The translations under genes were made by a program, and so were the position numbers. Of a DNA stretch of 64,000 nt, positions 21,461 to 31,032 are shown in pieces. Every line of letters begins with the position of its first letter. The first letter of the stretch is position 1. The stretch comes from Vibrio chagasii (GTDB lineage Bacteria; Pseudomonadota; Gammaproteobacteria; Enterobacterales; Vibrionaceae), in contig CP090851.1 of assembly GCA_041879415.1 (NCBI GenBank), forward strand, positions 2,356,001 to 2,420,000, given 5' to 3'. The notes under the pieces are model-generated. The model did not search any database. It was not told where the DNA came from and saw only the letters and a list, made by a program, of their open reading frames with translations.

Positions 21461-23128
21461 ATGGCTGAATACGTATATACCATGTCTCGGGTGAGCAAAA
21501 CTGTTCCACCTAAGCGTCAAATTCTTAAAGACATTTCTCTTAGCTTTTTTCCTGGCGCTAAAATCGGTGTTTTGGGTCTAAATGGTTCAGGTAAATCTAC
21601 CCTACTACGTATCATGGCTGGTATTGATACTGATATCGATGGCGAAGCTCGTGCACAACAAGGCCTTAATGTAGGTTACCTACCTCAAGAGCCTGTACTA
21701 GACGAATCAAAAACAGTTCGCGAAATCGTAGAAGAAGCGGTTTCTGATGTTGCTGACGCACTTAAACGTATCGACGCAGTTTACGCGGCTTACGCTGAAC
21801 CAGATGCAGATTTCGATGCACTAGCAAAAGAGCAAGGCGAACTAGAAGCGCTTATCCAAGCAAAAGACGGTCACAACCTAGAAGCTGCTCTAGAGCGCGC
21901 TGCAGACGCACTTCGTCTTCCTGAGTGGGACGCTAAGATTGAACACCTTTCTGGTGGTGAGCGTCGTCGTGTTGCTATCTGTCGTCTACTTCTAGAGAAG
22001 CCAGACATGCTGCTTCTTGACGAACCAACGAACCACCTGGATGCAGAATCAGTTGCATGGCTAGAGCACTTCCTTGTGGACTACAGCGGTACTGTTGTGG
22101 CGATTACCCACGACCGTTACTTCCTAGATAACGCTGCTGGTTGGATTCTAGAGCTTGACCGTGGTGAAGGTATCCCATGGCAAGGTAACTACACGTCTTG
22201 GCTAGAGCAAAAAGATGAGCGTCTAAAGCAAGAGAAAGCTGGTGAAAGCGCACGTCAAAAGACTATCGAGAAAGAACTTGAGTGGGTTCGTCAAAACCCT
22301 AAAGGTCGTCAAGCTAAATCTAAAGCTCGTATGGCTCGTTTTGAAGAACTAACAACTGGCCAATACCAGAAGCGTAACGAAACCAACGAACTGTTCATCC
22401 CGCCAGGTGAGCGCCTAGGTGACAAAGTTCTTGAAGTTAAGAACCTAACTAAGTCATACGGTGACCGCGTTCTTATCGATGACCTATCGTTCAGCATGCC
22501 TAAGGGTGCTATCGTGGGTATCGTAGGTGCCAACGGTGCGGGTAAATCAACACTATTCAAGATGCTAAGCGGCGCAGAGCAACCAGACTCAGGTACGGTT
22601 GAACTAGGTGAAACAGTTAAGCTTGCTTCTGTTGATCAGTTCCGTGACAGCATGGACGACACTAAGACTGTATTCCAAGAGATCTCTGAAGGCGCTGATA
22701 TCATTAAGATCAACAACTTCGAAATCCCAGCACGTGCATACTGCTCTCGTTTCAACTTCAAAGGCAACGACCAACAGAAGATCATCGGCGAGCTTTCTGG
22801 TGGTGAACGTAACCGTGTTCACTTAGCTAAGCTACTAAAAGCGGGCGGTAACGTACTGCTACTAGATGAGCCGACCAACGACCTAGACGTTGAAACGCTA
22901 CGTGCTCTTGAAGAAGCACTGCTTGAGTTCCCTGGCTGTGCAATGGTTATCTCGCACGACCGTTGGTTCCTAGACCGTATTGCGACCCATATCTTAGACT
23001 ACCGTGATGAAGGTCAAGTTAACTTCTACGAAGGTAACTATACTGAGTACACAGAGTGGCTGAAGAAGACTCTGGGCGCACAAGCGGCAGAACCACACCG
23101 CATCAAGTACAAACGTATTGCTAAGTAA
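21461..23128 (+). CDS. ettA: Energy-dependent translational throttle protein EttA (ABC-F)
   Basis: A 555-residue protein, the exact length of E. coli EttA. It binds the ribosomal E site and gates the first elongation step according to the ADP/ATP ratio. Two ABC cassettes are visible: Walker A GLNGSGKST and signature LSGGERRRVA in the first, GANGAGKST and LSGGERNRVH in the second, each with LLDEPTN. The linker between them holds the P-site tRNA interaction motif rich in basic residues (NPKGRQAKSKARMARFEEL region). No membrane segments. It is divergent from slt, as in E. coli, and ends in a terminator. Codon use is strongly biased, fitting high expression. Confidence 0.97.
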   Translation: MAEYVYTMSRVSKTVPPKRQILKDISLSFFPGAKIGVLGLNGSGKSTLLRIMAGIDTDIDGEARAQQGLNVGYLPQEPVLDESKTVREIVEEAVSDVADALKRIDAVYAAYAEPDADFDALAKEQGELEALIQAKDGHNLEAALERAADALRLPEWDAKIEHLSGGERRRVAICRLLLEKPDMLLLDEPTNHLDAESVAWLEHFLVDYSGTVVAITHDRYFLDNAAGWILELDRGEGIPWQGNYTSWLEQKDERLKQEKAGESARQKTIEKELEWVRQNPKGRQAKSKARMARFEELTTGQYQKRNETNELFIPPGERLGDKVLEVKNLTKSYGDRVLIDDLSFSMPKGAIVGIVGANGAGKSTLFKMLSGAEQPDSGTVELGETVKLASVDQFRDSMDDTKTVFQEISEGADIIKINNFEIPARAYCSRFNFKGNDQQKIIGELSGGERNRVHLAKLLKAGGNVLLLDEPTNDLDVETLRALEEALLEFPGCAMVISHDRWFLDRIATHILDYRDEGQVNFYEGNYTEYTEWLKKTLGAQAAEPHRIKYKRIAK

Positions 23129-23147
23129 ATAAGCTTGTATTTTGAAC

Positions 23148-23172
23148 AAAGGCCGCGATAATAGCGGCCTTT
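23148..23172 (+). terminator. Terminator after ettA
   Basis: AAAGGCCGC/GCGGCCTTT stem with a seven-base loop. Confidence 0.8.
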
Positions 23173-23218
23173 GATATATCTGGCTTACGTATTACGTATC
23201 GATATAGAGAGAATACTT

Positions 23219-23587
23219 ATGATTGAAAGACGTCAATTTTCACGAGTTATTTATCAAGTTCCGACTGAAATCTCACAAGAACACATAAATGCATCTGGCT
23301 CAGTGCAAGACTTGTCTCTCCATGGTTTACTCATTCAATGCGGTCAATTACAACGATTCAGCCAAGATAGTCCTGTTCACGTTAGCTTTAAGTTGGCCAA
23401 CAGCGATATCAATATTCAGTTAGAAGCAACGATAGTGTCTACCATCAATACCTCAATGCGTTTACGCATAGAGCATTTAGATATTGATAGTATCAGCCAC
23501 CTTAAGCGCCTTGTTGAGCTTAACGTTGGTGACGATGAACTGCTTTATAGAGAGATTGAACACCTTACCGACTTAGGCAAGGAATAG
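23219..23587 (+). CDS. PilZ-domain protein (cyclic-di-GMP receptor)
   Basis: A 122-residue single-domain protein. It begins MIERRQFSRV, giving the RxxxR half of the PilZ signature (Arg5-Arg9), and has DLSLHG at residues 31-36, the [D/N]xSxxG half. Both parts needed to bind cyclic-di-GMP are present. No membrane segment or other domain is seen, so the downstream target is unknown. The start at 23219 follows a GAGAG and places the PilZ motif at the N-terminus; the longer frame from 23171 overlaps the ettA terminator. It lies 50 bp before the M23 peptidase gene and may be co-transcribed with it. Confidence 0.85.
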   Translation: MIERRQFSRVIYQVPTEISQEHINASGSVQDLSLHGLLIQCGQLQRFSQDSPVHVSFKLANSDINIQLEATIVSTINTSMRLRIEHLDIDSISHLKRLVELNVGDDELLYREIEHLTDLGKE

Positions 23588-23636
23588 TGTCTCCATTACC
23601 CTTTTTCTATTAGAAGCATTTAGTTAATACAGAACC

Positions 23637-24668
23637 ATGTCTAAAAAAGTTTCCATTACTATTCCCTCAAGCCAAGGGGAACAGACGTTTTACTTCGGTC
23701 GAAAAGCCGTACTCTTATGCATGACTTCCCTGCTCTCAGTACCAATGTTGATTGGTGGTGCGACCTACATGCACTTTGAGAGTAAAAACAAGCTGGCTGC
23801 ACAAGCCGGTGATGCACAAGAGTTAATTGAAACTCTGATTGTTGAAAAAGAGCAAACCGAGTTTTTATACGCGGAACAAGTTGAAACCAACCATAACCTA
23901 TCTCAAGCATTAACTGAGAAAGAAGGTACGATTCAGCTACTCGGTAAGCGTGTATTCGATGTGGAATCCGTTCTTGGCCTGGCTGATGAAGAGTTACACA
24001 CCGATGAAGTTTCATTAGAAGACCGTATTGATGCTGCGGCAGTCGATTCAGCGGTAAGAGCTACCATGTTCCGCTTAATTCCTAATGATAGTCCGATGGC
24101 TTATCAACGTATCTCGTCTTCTTACGGTCGCCGTACTAACCCAATTACCGGCAAACGCCACAACCATACTGGTATCGACCTTACTTGTAAGCGCGGCGAA
24201 GATATCTTAGCGCCTGCAGATGGTGTGATTGAAACGGTTCGTCCAAGCAAGAAAGGCTTCGGTAACTTTATCACTATGCGCCATTCCTTCGGCTTCATGA
24301 GCTCTTACGCGCATCTGCAAAAATTCAAAGTTCGCAGCGGTCAGTTTGTCAGTAAAGGTGATGTGATTGCGAGCTGTGGTAACTCAGGTAACTCAACTGG
24401 GCCGCATCTGCATTATGAAGTACGCTTCCTTGGCCGCTCATTGAACCCTCAATACTTGATGGATTGGACACCAGAGAACTTCAATTACGTGTTTGAGAAA
24501 GAGAAAAAGGTGAAATGGGGCCCACTGGTTCAACTGATTGACAATGTGGTTCGTTTGCAGATCAACCTAACCAACGTGCCTTACATCAGTTCAACGATCG
24601 ATACGGTATCCAGCGAAGATAACCGAGTATCGAGCGAAAATAACAAAGCGCCCATCGCAACTAACTAG
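23637..24668 (+). CDS. Membrane-anchored M23 (LytM) peptidoglycan endopeptidase
   Basis: A 343-residue protein. One N-terminal membrane segment (about residues 26-46, LLCMTSLLSVPMLIGGATYM) is followed by a coiled-coil-like stretch (50-115) and an M23/LytM domain (about 155-280). Zinc ligands are visible in HNHTGIDL and in HLHYEV, so it should be an active endopeptidase cutting D-Ala-mDAP cross-links, acting in the periplasm. A polar tail with a duplicated SSEDNRV/SSENNK unit ends the protein. The family is that of Vibrio Shy-type or TagE-like M23 proteins, but I cannot assign the exact ortholog. The terminator at 24751 follows. Confidence 0.85.
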   Translation: MSKKVSITIPSSQGEQTFYFGRKAVLLCMTSLLSVPMLIGGATYMHFESKNKLAAQAGDAQELIETLIVEKEQTEFLYAEQVETNHNLSQALTEKEGTIQLLGKRVFDVESVLGLADEELHTDEVSLEDRIDAAAVDSAVRATMFRLIPNDSPMAYQRISSSYGRRTNPITGKRHNHTGIDLTCKRGEDILAPADGVIETVRPSKKGFGNFITMRHSFGFMSSYAHLQKFKVRSGQFVSKGDVIASCGNSGNSTGPHLHYEVRFLGRSLNPQYLMDWTPENFNYVFEKEKKVKWGPLVQLIDNVVRLQINLTNVPYISSTIDTVSSEDNRVSSENNKAPIATN

Positions 24669-24750
24669 GCGTATTCGTTTAGCCCATGATGATCCAAAAG
24701 CATTTTTCCTACCATAGGCCAAATGCATTACGAGCATTCAACACAAACAA

Positions 24751-24780
24751 AAAGAGCGACCAAATGGTCGCTCTTTTTTT
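24751..24780. terminator. Bidirectional terminator between the M23 gene and tyrA
   Basis: AAAGAGCGACC/GGTCGCTCTTT with a short loop, flanked by A- and T-runs; serves both convergent units. Confidence 0.93.
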
Positions 24781-24795
24781 ATTTTCAAACAGCTA

Positions 24796-25923
24796 TTAAC
24801 CGCGATGAATCGAGTCATGTGCTTGTTTTAACAGGCTTTGACTCTCTTGCAAGAATTGCTGTGAGTAGTCACCAAACCAGTCACTCACCTGGTTAAAACT
24901 CTCAACGAACTTGGCTTTATCTTTTCCATCTAAAATCTCGAGTGCTTCACCAAAGCAACGGTGGAAGCGACGAATCATCTCAATGTTCTCATCTGAAGAT
25001 AGAATGATGTCACCGTACAAATTCGGGTCTTGAGCAAACAGACGGCCAACCATCGCAATCTCTAGACGGTAGATTGGAGAGCTAAGCTTCAGAAGCTGGT
25101 CGATGTTCGGGTTCTCTTTGCTTAGGTGTAGGCCGTAAGCAAAAGAGGTAAAGTGGCGAAGTGCTTGAATTAGAGTCATGCCGTGATCATGCTCAGCAGC
25201 ATCCATCTGACATAGGCTCGCACCCCAGATACTAAATTGCTCCAGTAGCCATTGGTAGCTTTCAGAACCACGCCCATCACTGTAAACGATCACCTGTTTC
25301 GCTAAGCTTGGTACATCAGGGCCAAACATAGGGTGTAAACCAACAACAGGACCTTGGTGCATATTCATCATTGCTTGTAGCGGCTTTGATTTGATCGATG
25401 TTAAATCACAAAGAATACAATCGCTTGGCAAGTTACCAAGTTTCGCAATCACACCTTCCGTTAAATGAATTGGAACGGTAACAACCACAAGACCTGCGTT
25501 GTCTAGGATTTCATCGGCTCTATCCCAATCTTGGCTACCAAGGACTTTCACTTCATAGCCAGAAAGCTTAAACATGCGGCCAAATAAGCCACCAAGCTGA
25601 CCATTACCACCAACGATAACCACTGAACGCAATTCTGGGTTGAGACACTTAAAACCAGAGTCTTTTTCGCTAGCATAAGATTCACGCATAGTTCGACGCA
25701 AAATATCTTCGATGAGCTGTGGTGGAACCCCTATTTTTTCTGCTTCTTGACGACGAGACGCCAACATTGCCGCTTCACGCTCCGGCACATAAATAGGTAA
25801 TCCATGTTCACTTTTCACTTCACCAACTTTCTCAACGAGAGCAAGTCGCTGAGCCAGTAAATCCAGCATTTGTTTATCGACAGCATCAATTTGGTCGCGT
25901 AATTCGTTCAGTTCAACGGCCAT
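24796..25923 (-). CDS. tyrA: Bifunctional chorismate mutase / prephenate dehydrogenase (T-protein)
   Basis: A 375-residue enzyme of tyrosine synthesis. Residues 1-90 form an AroQ chorismate mutase ([21 protein letters not shown]). The rest is an NAD-dependent prephenate dehydrogenase with [18 protein letters not shown] as the nucleotide-binding loop and GLHPMFGPD as an active-site segment. The ATG at 25923 has AAGGA five bases upstream and gives the conserved start MAVELNELR; the frame is open for 17 more codons. It is the second gene of the aroF-tyrA operon, about 100 bp after aroF, with control by the TyrR boxes upstream of aroF. Confidence 0.96.
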   Translation of the reverse strand: MAVELNELRDQIDAVDKQMLDLLAQRLALVEKVGEVKSEHGLPIYVPEREAAMLASRRQEAEKIGVPPQLIEDILRRTMRESYASEKDSGFKCLNPELRSVVIVGGNGQLGGLFGRMFKLSGYEVKVLGSQDWDRADEILDNAGLVVVTVPIHLTEGVIAKLGNLPSDCILCDLTSIKSKPLQAMMNMHQGPVVGLHPMFGPDVPSLAKQVIVYSDGRGSESYQWLLEQFSIWGASLCQMDAAEHDHGMTLIQALRHFTSFAYGLHLSKENPNIDQLLKLSSPIYRLEIAMVGRLFAQDPNLYGDIILSSDENIEMIRRFHRCFGEALEILDGKDKAKFVESFNQVSDWFGDYSQQFLQESQSLLKQAHDSIHRG

Positions 25924-26024
25924 TTTATTCCTTACTAATCTATAAGCCCGTACCAACGCCGATTTCGTTAGCAACAGATCTTAAAATGCCCCATTAGATG
26001 AGGCACTTAACTTTTAAACTCTGA

Positions 26025-27098
26025 CTAACCTTTCAAACGGTTCTCTAAGAACGGGACTAGTTCCGTATGTGCATGTTTCAATAGTGCCTCAGTTGTGTCC
26101 CAATTGATACACGCGTCGGTAATTGAAACGCCGTATTTCATCTCATTGAGAGGTATATCAGAAGATTGGTTTCCTTCGTTGATATGGCTTTCAATCATAA
26201 GGCCGATGATCGACTTGTTACCTTCACGAATTTGGTGAATCACATCTTCAGCAACCAGAGGCTGGCGACGGAAATCTTTGCGAGAGTTAGCATGGCTACA
26301 GTCAACCATCAGTGCCGCTTCTAAACCTGACTTACCTAGCTCTTGCTCACATTCGTGTACGGATACTGAATCGTAGTTCGTTTGCTTACCACCACGTAAA
26401 ATAACATGGCCATTTGGGTTACCTTGAGTGGTTAGTAGTGCAACTTGACCTTCACGGCTGATACCCATGAAACGGTGGCTAGAAGAAGCCGCCTGCATCG
26501 CATTGATTGCTGTGCCGAGGTTGCCATCTGTACCATTCTTGAAGCCGATTGGCATTGAAAGACCACTTGCCATTTCACGGTGAGTTTGTGATTCAGTTGT
26601 ACGTGCGCCGATCGCTGCCCAGCTGAATGTATCTGCTAGGTATTGCGGGCTGATTGGGTCTAGCGCTTCTGTCGCCAATGGAATTTCCATCTCAGCAAGT
26701 TCAACCAGTAGCTCACGACCTACATGCAAACCATGCTCAATATCGAAAGTACCATCTAGATGAGGGTCGTTGATTAAACCTTTCCAGCCCACCGTAGTAC
26801 GAGGCTTTTCAAAGTAAACACGCATAACAATATACAGTTGATCGCTAAGTTGCTCAGATAAAGCTTTTAGGCGTTTCGCGTACTCTTTTGCCGCTTCAAC
26901 ATCATGGATAGAACAAGGGCCACATACAACTAGCATACGGTGATCTTTCTTATGGATGATGTTTGCGATAGTTTGACGAGACTCTTGAATGAAACGACGA
27001 GCATTATCACTCAAAGGCAGTTTTGCTTTTAACTCCTCAGGAGTAATCAGTACCTGTTCGTCGATAATATTGACATTGCTTAATTCACTTTTCTGCAT
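26025..27098 (-). CDS. aroF: 3-deoxy-7-phosphoheptulonate synthase AroF (tyrosine-sensitive type)
   Basis: A 357-residue class-I DAHP synthase, catalysing the first step of the shikimate pathway from phosphoenolpyruvate and erythrose-4-phosphate. Key segments are VVCGPCSIHD, RVYFEKPRTTVGWKGL, GARTTESQTHREMASGLS, GFKNGTDG and MVDCSHANS. It resembles E. coli AroF most (start MQKSELSNVNIIDEQVL versus MQKDALNNVHITDEQVL), and its pairing with tyrA supports the tyrosine-inhibited isoenzyme. The promoter region carries two TyrR boxes. Confidence 0.94.
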   Translation of the reverse strand: MQKSELSNVNIIDEQVLITPEELKAKLPLSDNARRFIQESRQTIANIIHKKDHRMLVVCGPCSIHDVEAAKEYAKRLKALSEQLSDQLYIVMRVYFEKPRTTVGWKGLINDPHLDGTFDIEHGLHVGRELLVELAEMEIPLATEALDPISPQYLADTFSWAAIGARTTESQTHREMASGLSMPIGFKNGTDGNLGTAINAMQAASSSHRFMGISREGQVALLTTQGNPNGHVILRGGKQTNYDSVSVHECEQELGKSGLEAALMVDCSHANSRKDFRRQPLVAEDVIHQIREGNKSIIGLMIESHINEGNQSSDIPLNEMKYGVSITDACINWDTTEALLKHAHTELVPFLENRLKG

Positions 27099-27107
27099 AA
27101 CTCAACC

Positions 27108-27125
27108 TGTATATTTATTTTTACA
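27108..27125 (-). promoter_or_regulatory. TyrR box (weak) near the aroF start
   Basis: TGTATA-N6-TTTACA, one mismatch from the TGTAAA-N6-TTTACA consensus, 10 bp from the aroF ATG. Confidence 0.65.
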
Positions 27126-27162
27126 CCCAACATTTCCATTTGGGTTAACAATCTTTAAAAAC

Positions 27163-27190
27163 ACAATAACAGCTACAAAAACGATTGCAA
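27163..27190 (-). promoter_or_regulatory. aroF-tyrA promoter
   Basis: Minus strand TTGCAA (27190-27185), 16-bp spacer, TATTGT (27168-27163), lying between the two TyrR boxes. Confidence 0.6.
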
Positions 27191-27214
27191 GCGTAAACAA
27201 TAAAAAACATTTGG

Positions 27215-27232
27215 TGTAAATTTAATTTTACA
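27215..27232 (-). promoter_or_regulatory. TyrR box (strong) upstream of aroF
   Basis: TGTAAATTTAATTTTACA is a perfect match to TGTAAA-N6-TTTACA. It lies about 25 bp upstream of the -35, with a weaker box downstream. TyrR with tyrosine represses aroF-tyrA in E. coli from such pairs (known); the same is inferred here. Confidence 0.88.
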
Positions 27233-27293
27233 CATGAGTTTTAAGTCGTTTTGATTAGATTACTGACTTAAACCACAGTCAATACAAACAAAA

Positions 27294-27318
27294 AAGGCGA
27301 TATTTCTCATATCGCCTT
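27294..27318 (-). terminator. Terminator after nagZ
   Basis: AAGGCGATAT/ATATCGCCTT stem with a five-base loop, followed on the minus strand by a T-run. Confidence 0.88.
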
Positions 27319-27344
27319 CTTTAAATTTGTAGAGTGTTTATTTA

Positions 27345-28334
27345 TCACTCATCGTTTAGCATTCGCTTAATCTGCTCTGAAGCCTCTTTCCATCGGGTAT
27401 CAGAGTGAAGAGTCGACAAATCAAAGCTGTGTTTTTTAAGCAATGAGTTGGCTAAAGAGACCTCTTGAATCGCTAAGTGATCAAGAGCTTCAATTTGTGC
27501 ATCTCGTTTATTACACATCAACACCATGTCACAGCCTGCGTTCAAGGCTGCTTTTGCTCTGTCAGCAGGTCCGCCCATGATCGCAGCGCCTTCCATCGTT
27601 AAATCATCAGAGAAGATCAGACCTTTAAAGCCCAGTTTTTGTCTCAATACTTTCTGTAACCAATATTGAGAGCCACTTGCTGGTTGGTCATCATAATGAG
27701 AGAAAACCACGTGTGCAGGCATCATCGCATCTAATATTCCCGCTTCAATTTGCGCCTTAAAGATCGCCATATCGGTTTCAAAGATATCGTCTCGAGGGTC
27801 GTAAGGGGTTTCAAGGTGCGAATCGGCTATCACACCACCATGACCAGGGAAGTGCTTTCCAGTTGTCGCCATACCAACCGACTTCATGCCTTTGATGAAT
27901 GCACTACTGTGACGAACGATGGTATCGATATCTTCACCAAATGCTCGGTTACCAATCGCCTTACATTGATGCCCTTTATCTAATACTGGTGCAAAACTTA
28001 GATCGATATCGTGAGCAATCAGCTCCGCCGCCATCAACCAACCTGCTTGTTCTGCTAATTGTTCACCATTGTTGTGAGTCGCGAACTCTTGAGCGGCAGG
28101 GATAATAGAAAAACCATCACGGAAACGCTGTACTCGTCCACCTTCTTGGTCAACACCAATTAAAATAGGACGCTTAGCCGCTTTGCGAATCTCTTTGTTC
28201 AGTGCCGATAGCTGCTTGCTATCGTGGTAGTTTCTAGCAAATAAAATGAGACCACCAACGGTTGGGTGCTCTAAAATTTCTTTGTCTTCCGCAGTCAGTT
28301 CGTAGCCTGCAACATCAACCCACAACGGTCCCAT
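27345..28334 (-). CDS. nagZ: Beta-N-acetylglucosaminidase NagZ
   Basis: A 329-residue cytosolic glycoside hydrolase of family 3. It removes GlcNAc from GlcNAc-1,6-anhydroMurNAc peptides during cell-wall recycling; its products also signal beta-lactamase induction in some species. Family marks: [14 protein letters not shown], the KHFPGHGGV loop with the catalytic histidine, and [10 protein letters not shown] with the nucleophilic aspartate. It has no signal peptide. It starts with ATG after an AAGGA, 11 bp beyond the end of the upstream regulator gene, so the two are one transcript. Confidence 0.96.
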   Translation of the reverse strand: MGPLWVDVAGYELTAEDKEILEHPTVGGLILFARNYHDSKQLSALNKEIRKAAKRPILIGVDQEGGRVQRFRDGFSIIPAAQEFATHNNGEQLAEQAGWLMAAELIAHDIDLSFAPVLDKGHQCKAIGNRAFGEDIDTIVRHSSAFIKGMKSVGMATTGKHFPGHGGVIADSHLETPYDPRDDIFETDMAIFKAQIEAGILDAMMPAHVVFSHYDDQPASGSQYWLQKVLRQKLGFKGLIFSDDLTMEGAAIMGGPADRAKAALNAGCDMVLMCNKRDAQIEALDHLAIQEVSLANSLLKKHSFDLSTLHSDTRWKEASEQIKRMLNDE

Positions 28335-28345
28335 AATATGTCCTT

Positions 28346-29194
28346 CTATTGCTTAAATTCCGCTACCGCAGATTTACTTTGTTCGATTAATTGGTCGGCT
28401 TGCTCTTCTTGCTGAGTTAACGCAATGAACAACAAGTCAGTAATATAAAGTTGGCTATCACGCGCTGTGATAGAGGAGCTACGAATATGATTCTCGTCAG
28501 CCGCCGAAATGAGTTTGATATCAGCATATTTGTCCAAAGCCGAGGGAGATAACTGACTAATCACAATCACTTTGGCCTTCTTCGATCTCGCTAACTGAGC
28601 CACTTTTACAACTTCTCTGGTTTTTCCTGAATAGGAAATCGCTACCAACACATCATTTTCAGTAAGCGATGCCGCGTTGGCAATCTGAATATGAGCATCT
28701 GGCTCAGCATGAACCGCATGACCGATTTTCATCAGTTTATAAGCGAAATCTTTCGCGACTAGAGATGATGCCCCAACACCTGAAATTTGGATTTTATTAG
28801 CAAGGTGCAATAAGTCAGCGGCATTACTCAGCTGTTCGCCCTCATTTAATAACACGGTACGTTCAAGCGATTGTGTTTTGCTTGCAAGAAGTTTTTCCAT
28901 CACGGTATCTGGCGAATCTTTTCTGGTGATGGTGCCATGTATCCCTCGCTGAGATACAGGCTGATAACTCATATCACTCTGATAGAGTTTCACCTTCATT
29001 TCAGAAAAGCCTTTATAACCGATCTTCTGACTAAACTTGACGATCGTCGACTGACTTACCCCCACCGCTTTCGCTAATTCAGGGGAAGAGAGCTGCTTAA
29101 CCTGCTGCGGGTGATCCAATACATATCGTGCCACCAGCGAATCCGATGGAGAAAGCTTTGGTAATAACGCTTTTACTTTCGCAATGCCTTTCAC
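28346..29194 (-). CDS. murR: RpiR/MurR-family regulator of amino-sugar recycling
   Basis: A 282-residue regulator. An N-terminal HTH_6 domain (about residues 1-77, [21 protein letters not shown]) is joined to a SIS sugar-phosphate-binding domain (about 120-255, [19 protein letters not shown] and [15 protein letters not shown]). In E. coli MurR represses murQP and responds to MurNAc-6-phosphate. Here it sits between nagZ and a divergent symporter-kinase-anmK-murQ operon. The GTG at 29194 is chosen because GAGGAGAGG precedes it at proper distance; a TTG at 29215 is the alternative. The exact ligand is inferred from neighbours. Confidence 0.85.
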   Translation of the reverse strand: MKGIAKVKALLPKLSPSDSLVARYVLDHPQQVKQLSSPELAKAVGVSQSTIVKFSQKIGYKGFSEMKVKLYQSDMSYQPVSQRGIHGTITRKDSPDTVMEKLLASKTQSLERTVLLNEGEQLSNAADLLHLANKIQISGVGASSLVAKDFAYKLMKIGHAVHAEPDAHIQIANAASLTENDVLVAISYSGKTREVVKVAQLARSKKAKVIVISQLSPSALDKYADIKLISAADENHIRSSSITARDSQLYITDLLFIALTQQEEQADQLIEQSKSAVAEFKQ

Positions 29195-29249
29195 TCGAAT
29201 CCTCTCCTCTTTCAACTGTCATCATCATAACGAGTTTTGCCTTTCCATT

Positions 29250-29263
29250 GGAATAATTATTCC
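29250..29263. promoter_or_regulatory. Palindromic candidate MurR operator, regulator-proximal
   Basis: GGAATAATTATTCC is a perfect 14-bp palindrome about 55 bp upstream of the regulator gene. The half-site GGAATA recurs at 29281 and in the palindrome at 29333. Confidence 0.65.
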
Positions 29264-29332
29264 TTTCCGCCTTCTTATTTGGAATAGCTCACACCACCTT
29301 CTGGGAGCATCATCAAAGAAAACCTCTGGTCA

Positions 29333-29351
29333 CTATTCCACCAAGGAATAG
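29333..29351. promoter_or_regulatory. Palindromic candidate MurR operator, symporter-proximal
   Basis: CTATTCC-ACCAA-GGAATAG, two perfect 7-bp arms around five bases, about 80 bp before the symporter start. A single half-site GGAATAG stands at 29281-29287 between the two palindromes. Confidence 0.68.
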
Positions 29352-29433
29352 GTTTTGAAACTCATTATTCAAACTGTCATTCTGAAAAAATAACAATAAA
29401 CACCTTCTCATCTATTCATGCTATGGAGCTGCT

Positions 29434-31032
29434 ATGAATTCACTATTTACTTCGCTGGATTGGGCGGTATTTGCGATTTACTTCGTTGTTATCGCCTTCA
29501 CAGGTTGGCATTTCAGCCGAACCAAAATCACGAGTACCAAGGACTATTTTTTAGGTGGTAACTCAATGCCAATGTGGGTGGTGGCTATCTCGGTACTAGC
29601 AACCTCACAGTCAGCAGCGACGTTTTTAGGTGGACCAGAATCGAGCTACCGTGGCGATCTCACTTACCTAGCGACTAATATTGGCGGTATTTTGGGTGCT
29701 ATTTTTGTCGCACTGATTCTGATTCCTCGCTTTTATCAAAACAAAGTTTCAACAGTATATGAGCTACTGAAAGTACGTTTTGGAGAGAAAACCAAGCAGC
29801 GTGCCGGTGTGATGTATTTGGTTGGTCGTGTGTTTGCTTCTGGTGCTCGCCTATATATGGCGGCTATCGCAGTATCTATGATTCTATTTACCAATATTGA
29901 CCCAAGCAGCGTCATCACTTCCGTGGTGATTTTGGTCACCGTTGGTCTCGCTTACACCTACATGGGTGGTATCCGCTCGGTTATCTGGAGTGATCTTATC
30001 CAACTTGTGGTGTACGTCGGTGCGGCTATTGCGGTCATTATCTACTTACTAGGTCAGATCCCGGCAGATTTCAGCCAAATAGCACAAGTGCTTGCCAACC
30101 CTGGTGAAGGTCAATCTTCGAAGCTGACCTTACTCGATTTCACTCTTGATTTAACACCTGCTGGTACTTTCAGCTTCTGGGCATGTATTACTGGATTTGT
30201 ACTGCTGAACATTGGTGCGTTTGGTCTTGATCAAGACATGACCCAGCGAGTTCTAACCTGTAAAGATGCCAAGCAAGGCTCTAAGGCGATGATCAACTCA
30301 ATCATCTTCTCTATCCCTGTTGTGTTGGTTTTCATGTCGATTGGCCTACTTCTGTATGTTTTCTATCAAAGACCGGACCTAATGGGTGTCGAAGGAAAAG
30401 ATGTCGTGCAGAGCTTCAATGGTGAGAACGTGACGATTTTCATGTACTACGTGCTTAATGAAATGCCGGCAGGTCTTCGAGGCTTAGTGACAGTTGGTGT
30501 GGTTGCCGCTGCACTTTCAACACTAAACTCAGGCTTGAATTCAATGTCTTCTGTCGCGATTCAAGATATCTACAAACCATGGCTAGAAGCTCGTAAAGGC
30601 GAACAAGATGACTTCCATTATGTAAAAGCAGGTCGCTTCGGTATGGCCGCAGCTGCGCTAGCCTTAGGTAGCATGGGTATCTTGTGTTACTACTGGCAGC
30701 AATACACCGACATGCCATTATTGTCGTTTGCTTTGAGTGTGATGGTGTTTGCTTACACTGGACTACTGGGGGTTTACTTCACGGCCATTTTCACCGAGCG
30801 TGGCAATGAAACATCAGTAGCATTAGCACTTGTGGCCGGCTTCCTAACAACATTACTGATGCAAGCTTATGTTTGGGATAGTGTAATGGGTATGATTAAT
30901 ACGAATTGGGTGGGCGTTCGATTGGCCTTCCCATATCAACTGTGTGTAGGCACCTTTGTCTCATTAATCGTATGTCTTTCAGGCAAGAAACAGCCTCAAG
31001 AAGCAAATAAACTACAAACGGTTAGCCAATGA
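29434..31032 (+). CDS. Sodium:solute symporter (SSS family), probable amino-sugar importer
   Basis: A 532-residue polytopic membrane protein with about 13-14 hydrophobic segments. It belongs to the SSS family: DYFLGGNSMPMWVVAISVLAT near the start, TYMGGIRSVIWSDLIQ in the middle, and AALSTLNSGLNSMSSVA later. It probably imports a sugar with sodium. The substrate is not readable from the sequence; the operon (amino-sugar kinase, anmK, murQ, MurR-like regulator) points to a peptidoglycan-derived amino sugar such as GlcNAc, MurNAc or anhydroMurNAc. Its stop overlaps the next start by four bases (ATGA). Confidence 0.85.
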   Translation: MNSLFTSLDWAVFAIYFVVIAFTGWHFSRTKITSTKDYFLGGNSMPMWVVAISVLATSQSAATFLGGPESSYRGDLTYLATNIGGILGAIFVALILIPRFYQNKVSTVYELLKVRFGEKTKQRAGVMYLVGRVFASGARLYMAAIAVSMILFTNIDPSSVITSVVILVTVGLAYTYMGGIRSVIWSDLIQLVVYVGAAIAVIIYLLGQIPADFSQIAQVLANPGEGQSSKLTLLDFTLDLTPAGTFSFWACITGFVLLNIGAFGLDQDMTQRVLTCKDAKQGSKAMINSIIFSIPVVLVFMSIGLLLYVFYQRPDLMGVEGKDVVQSFNGENVTIFMYYVLNEMPAGLRGLVTVGVVAAALSTLNSGLNSMSSVAIQDIYKPWLEARKGEQDDFHYVKAGRFGMAAAALALGSMGILCYYWQQYTDMPLLSFALSVMVFAYTGLLGVYFTAIFTERGNETSVALALVAGFLTTLLMQAYVWDSVMGMINTNWVGVRLAFPYQLCVGTFVSLIVCLSGKKQPQEANKLQTVSQ

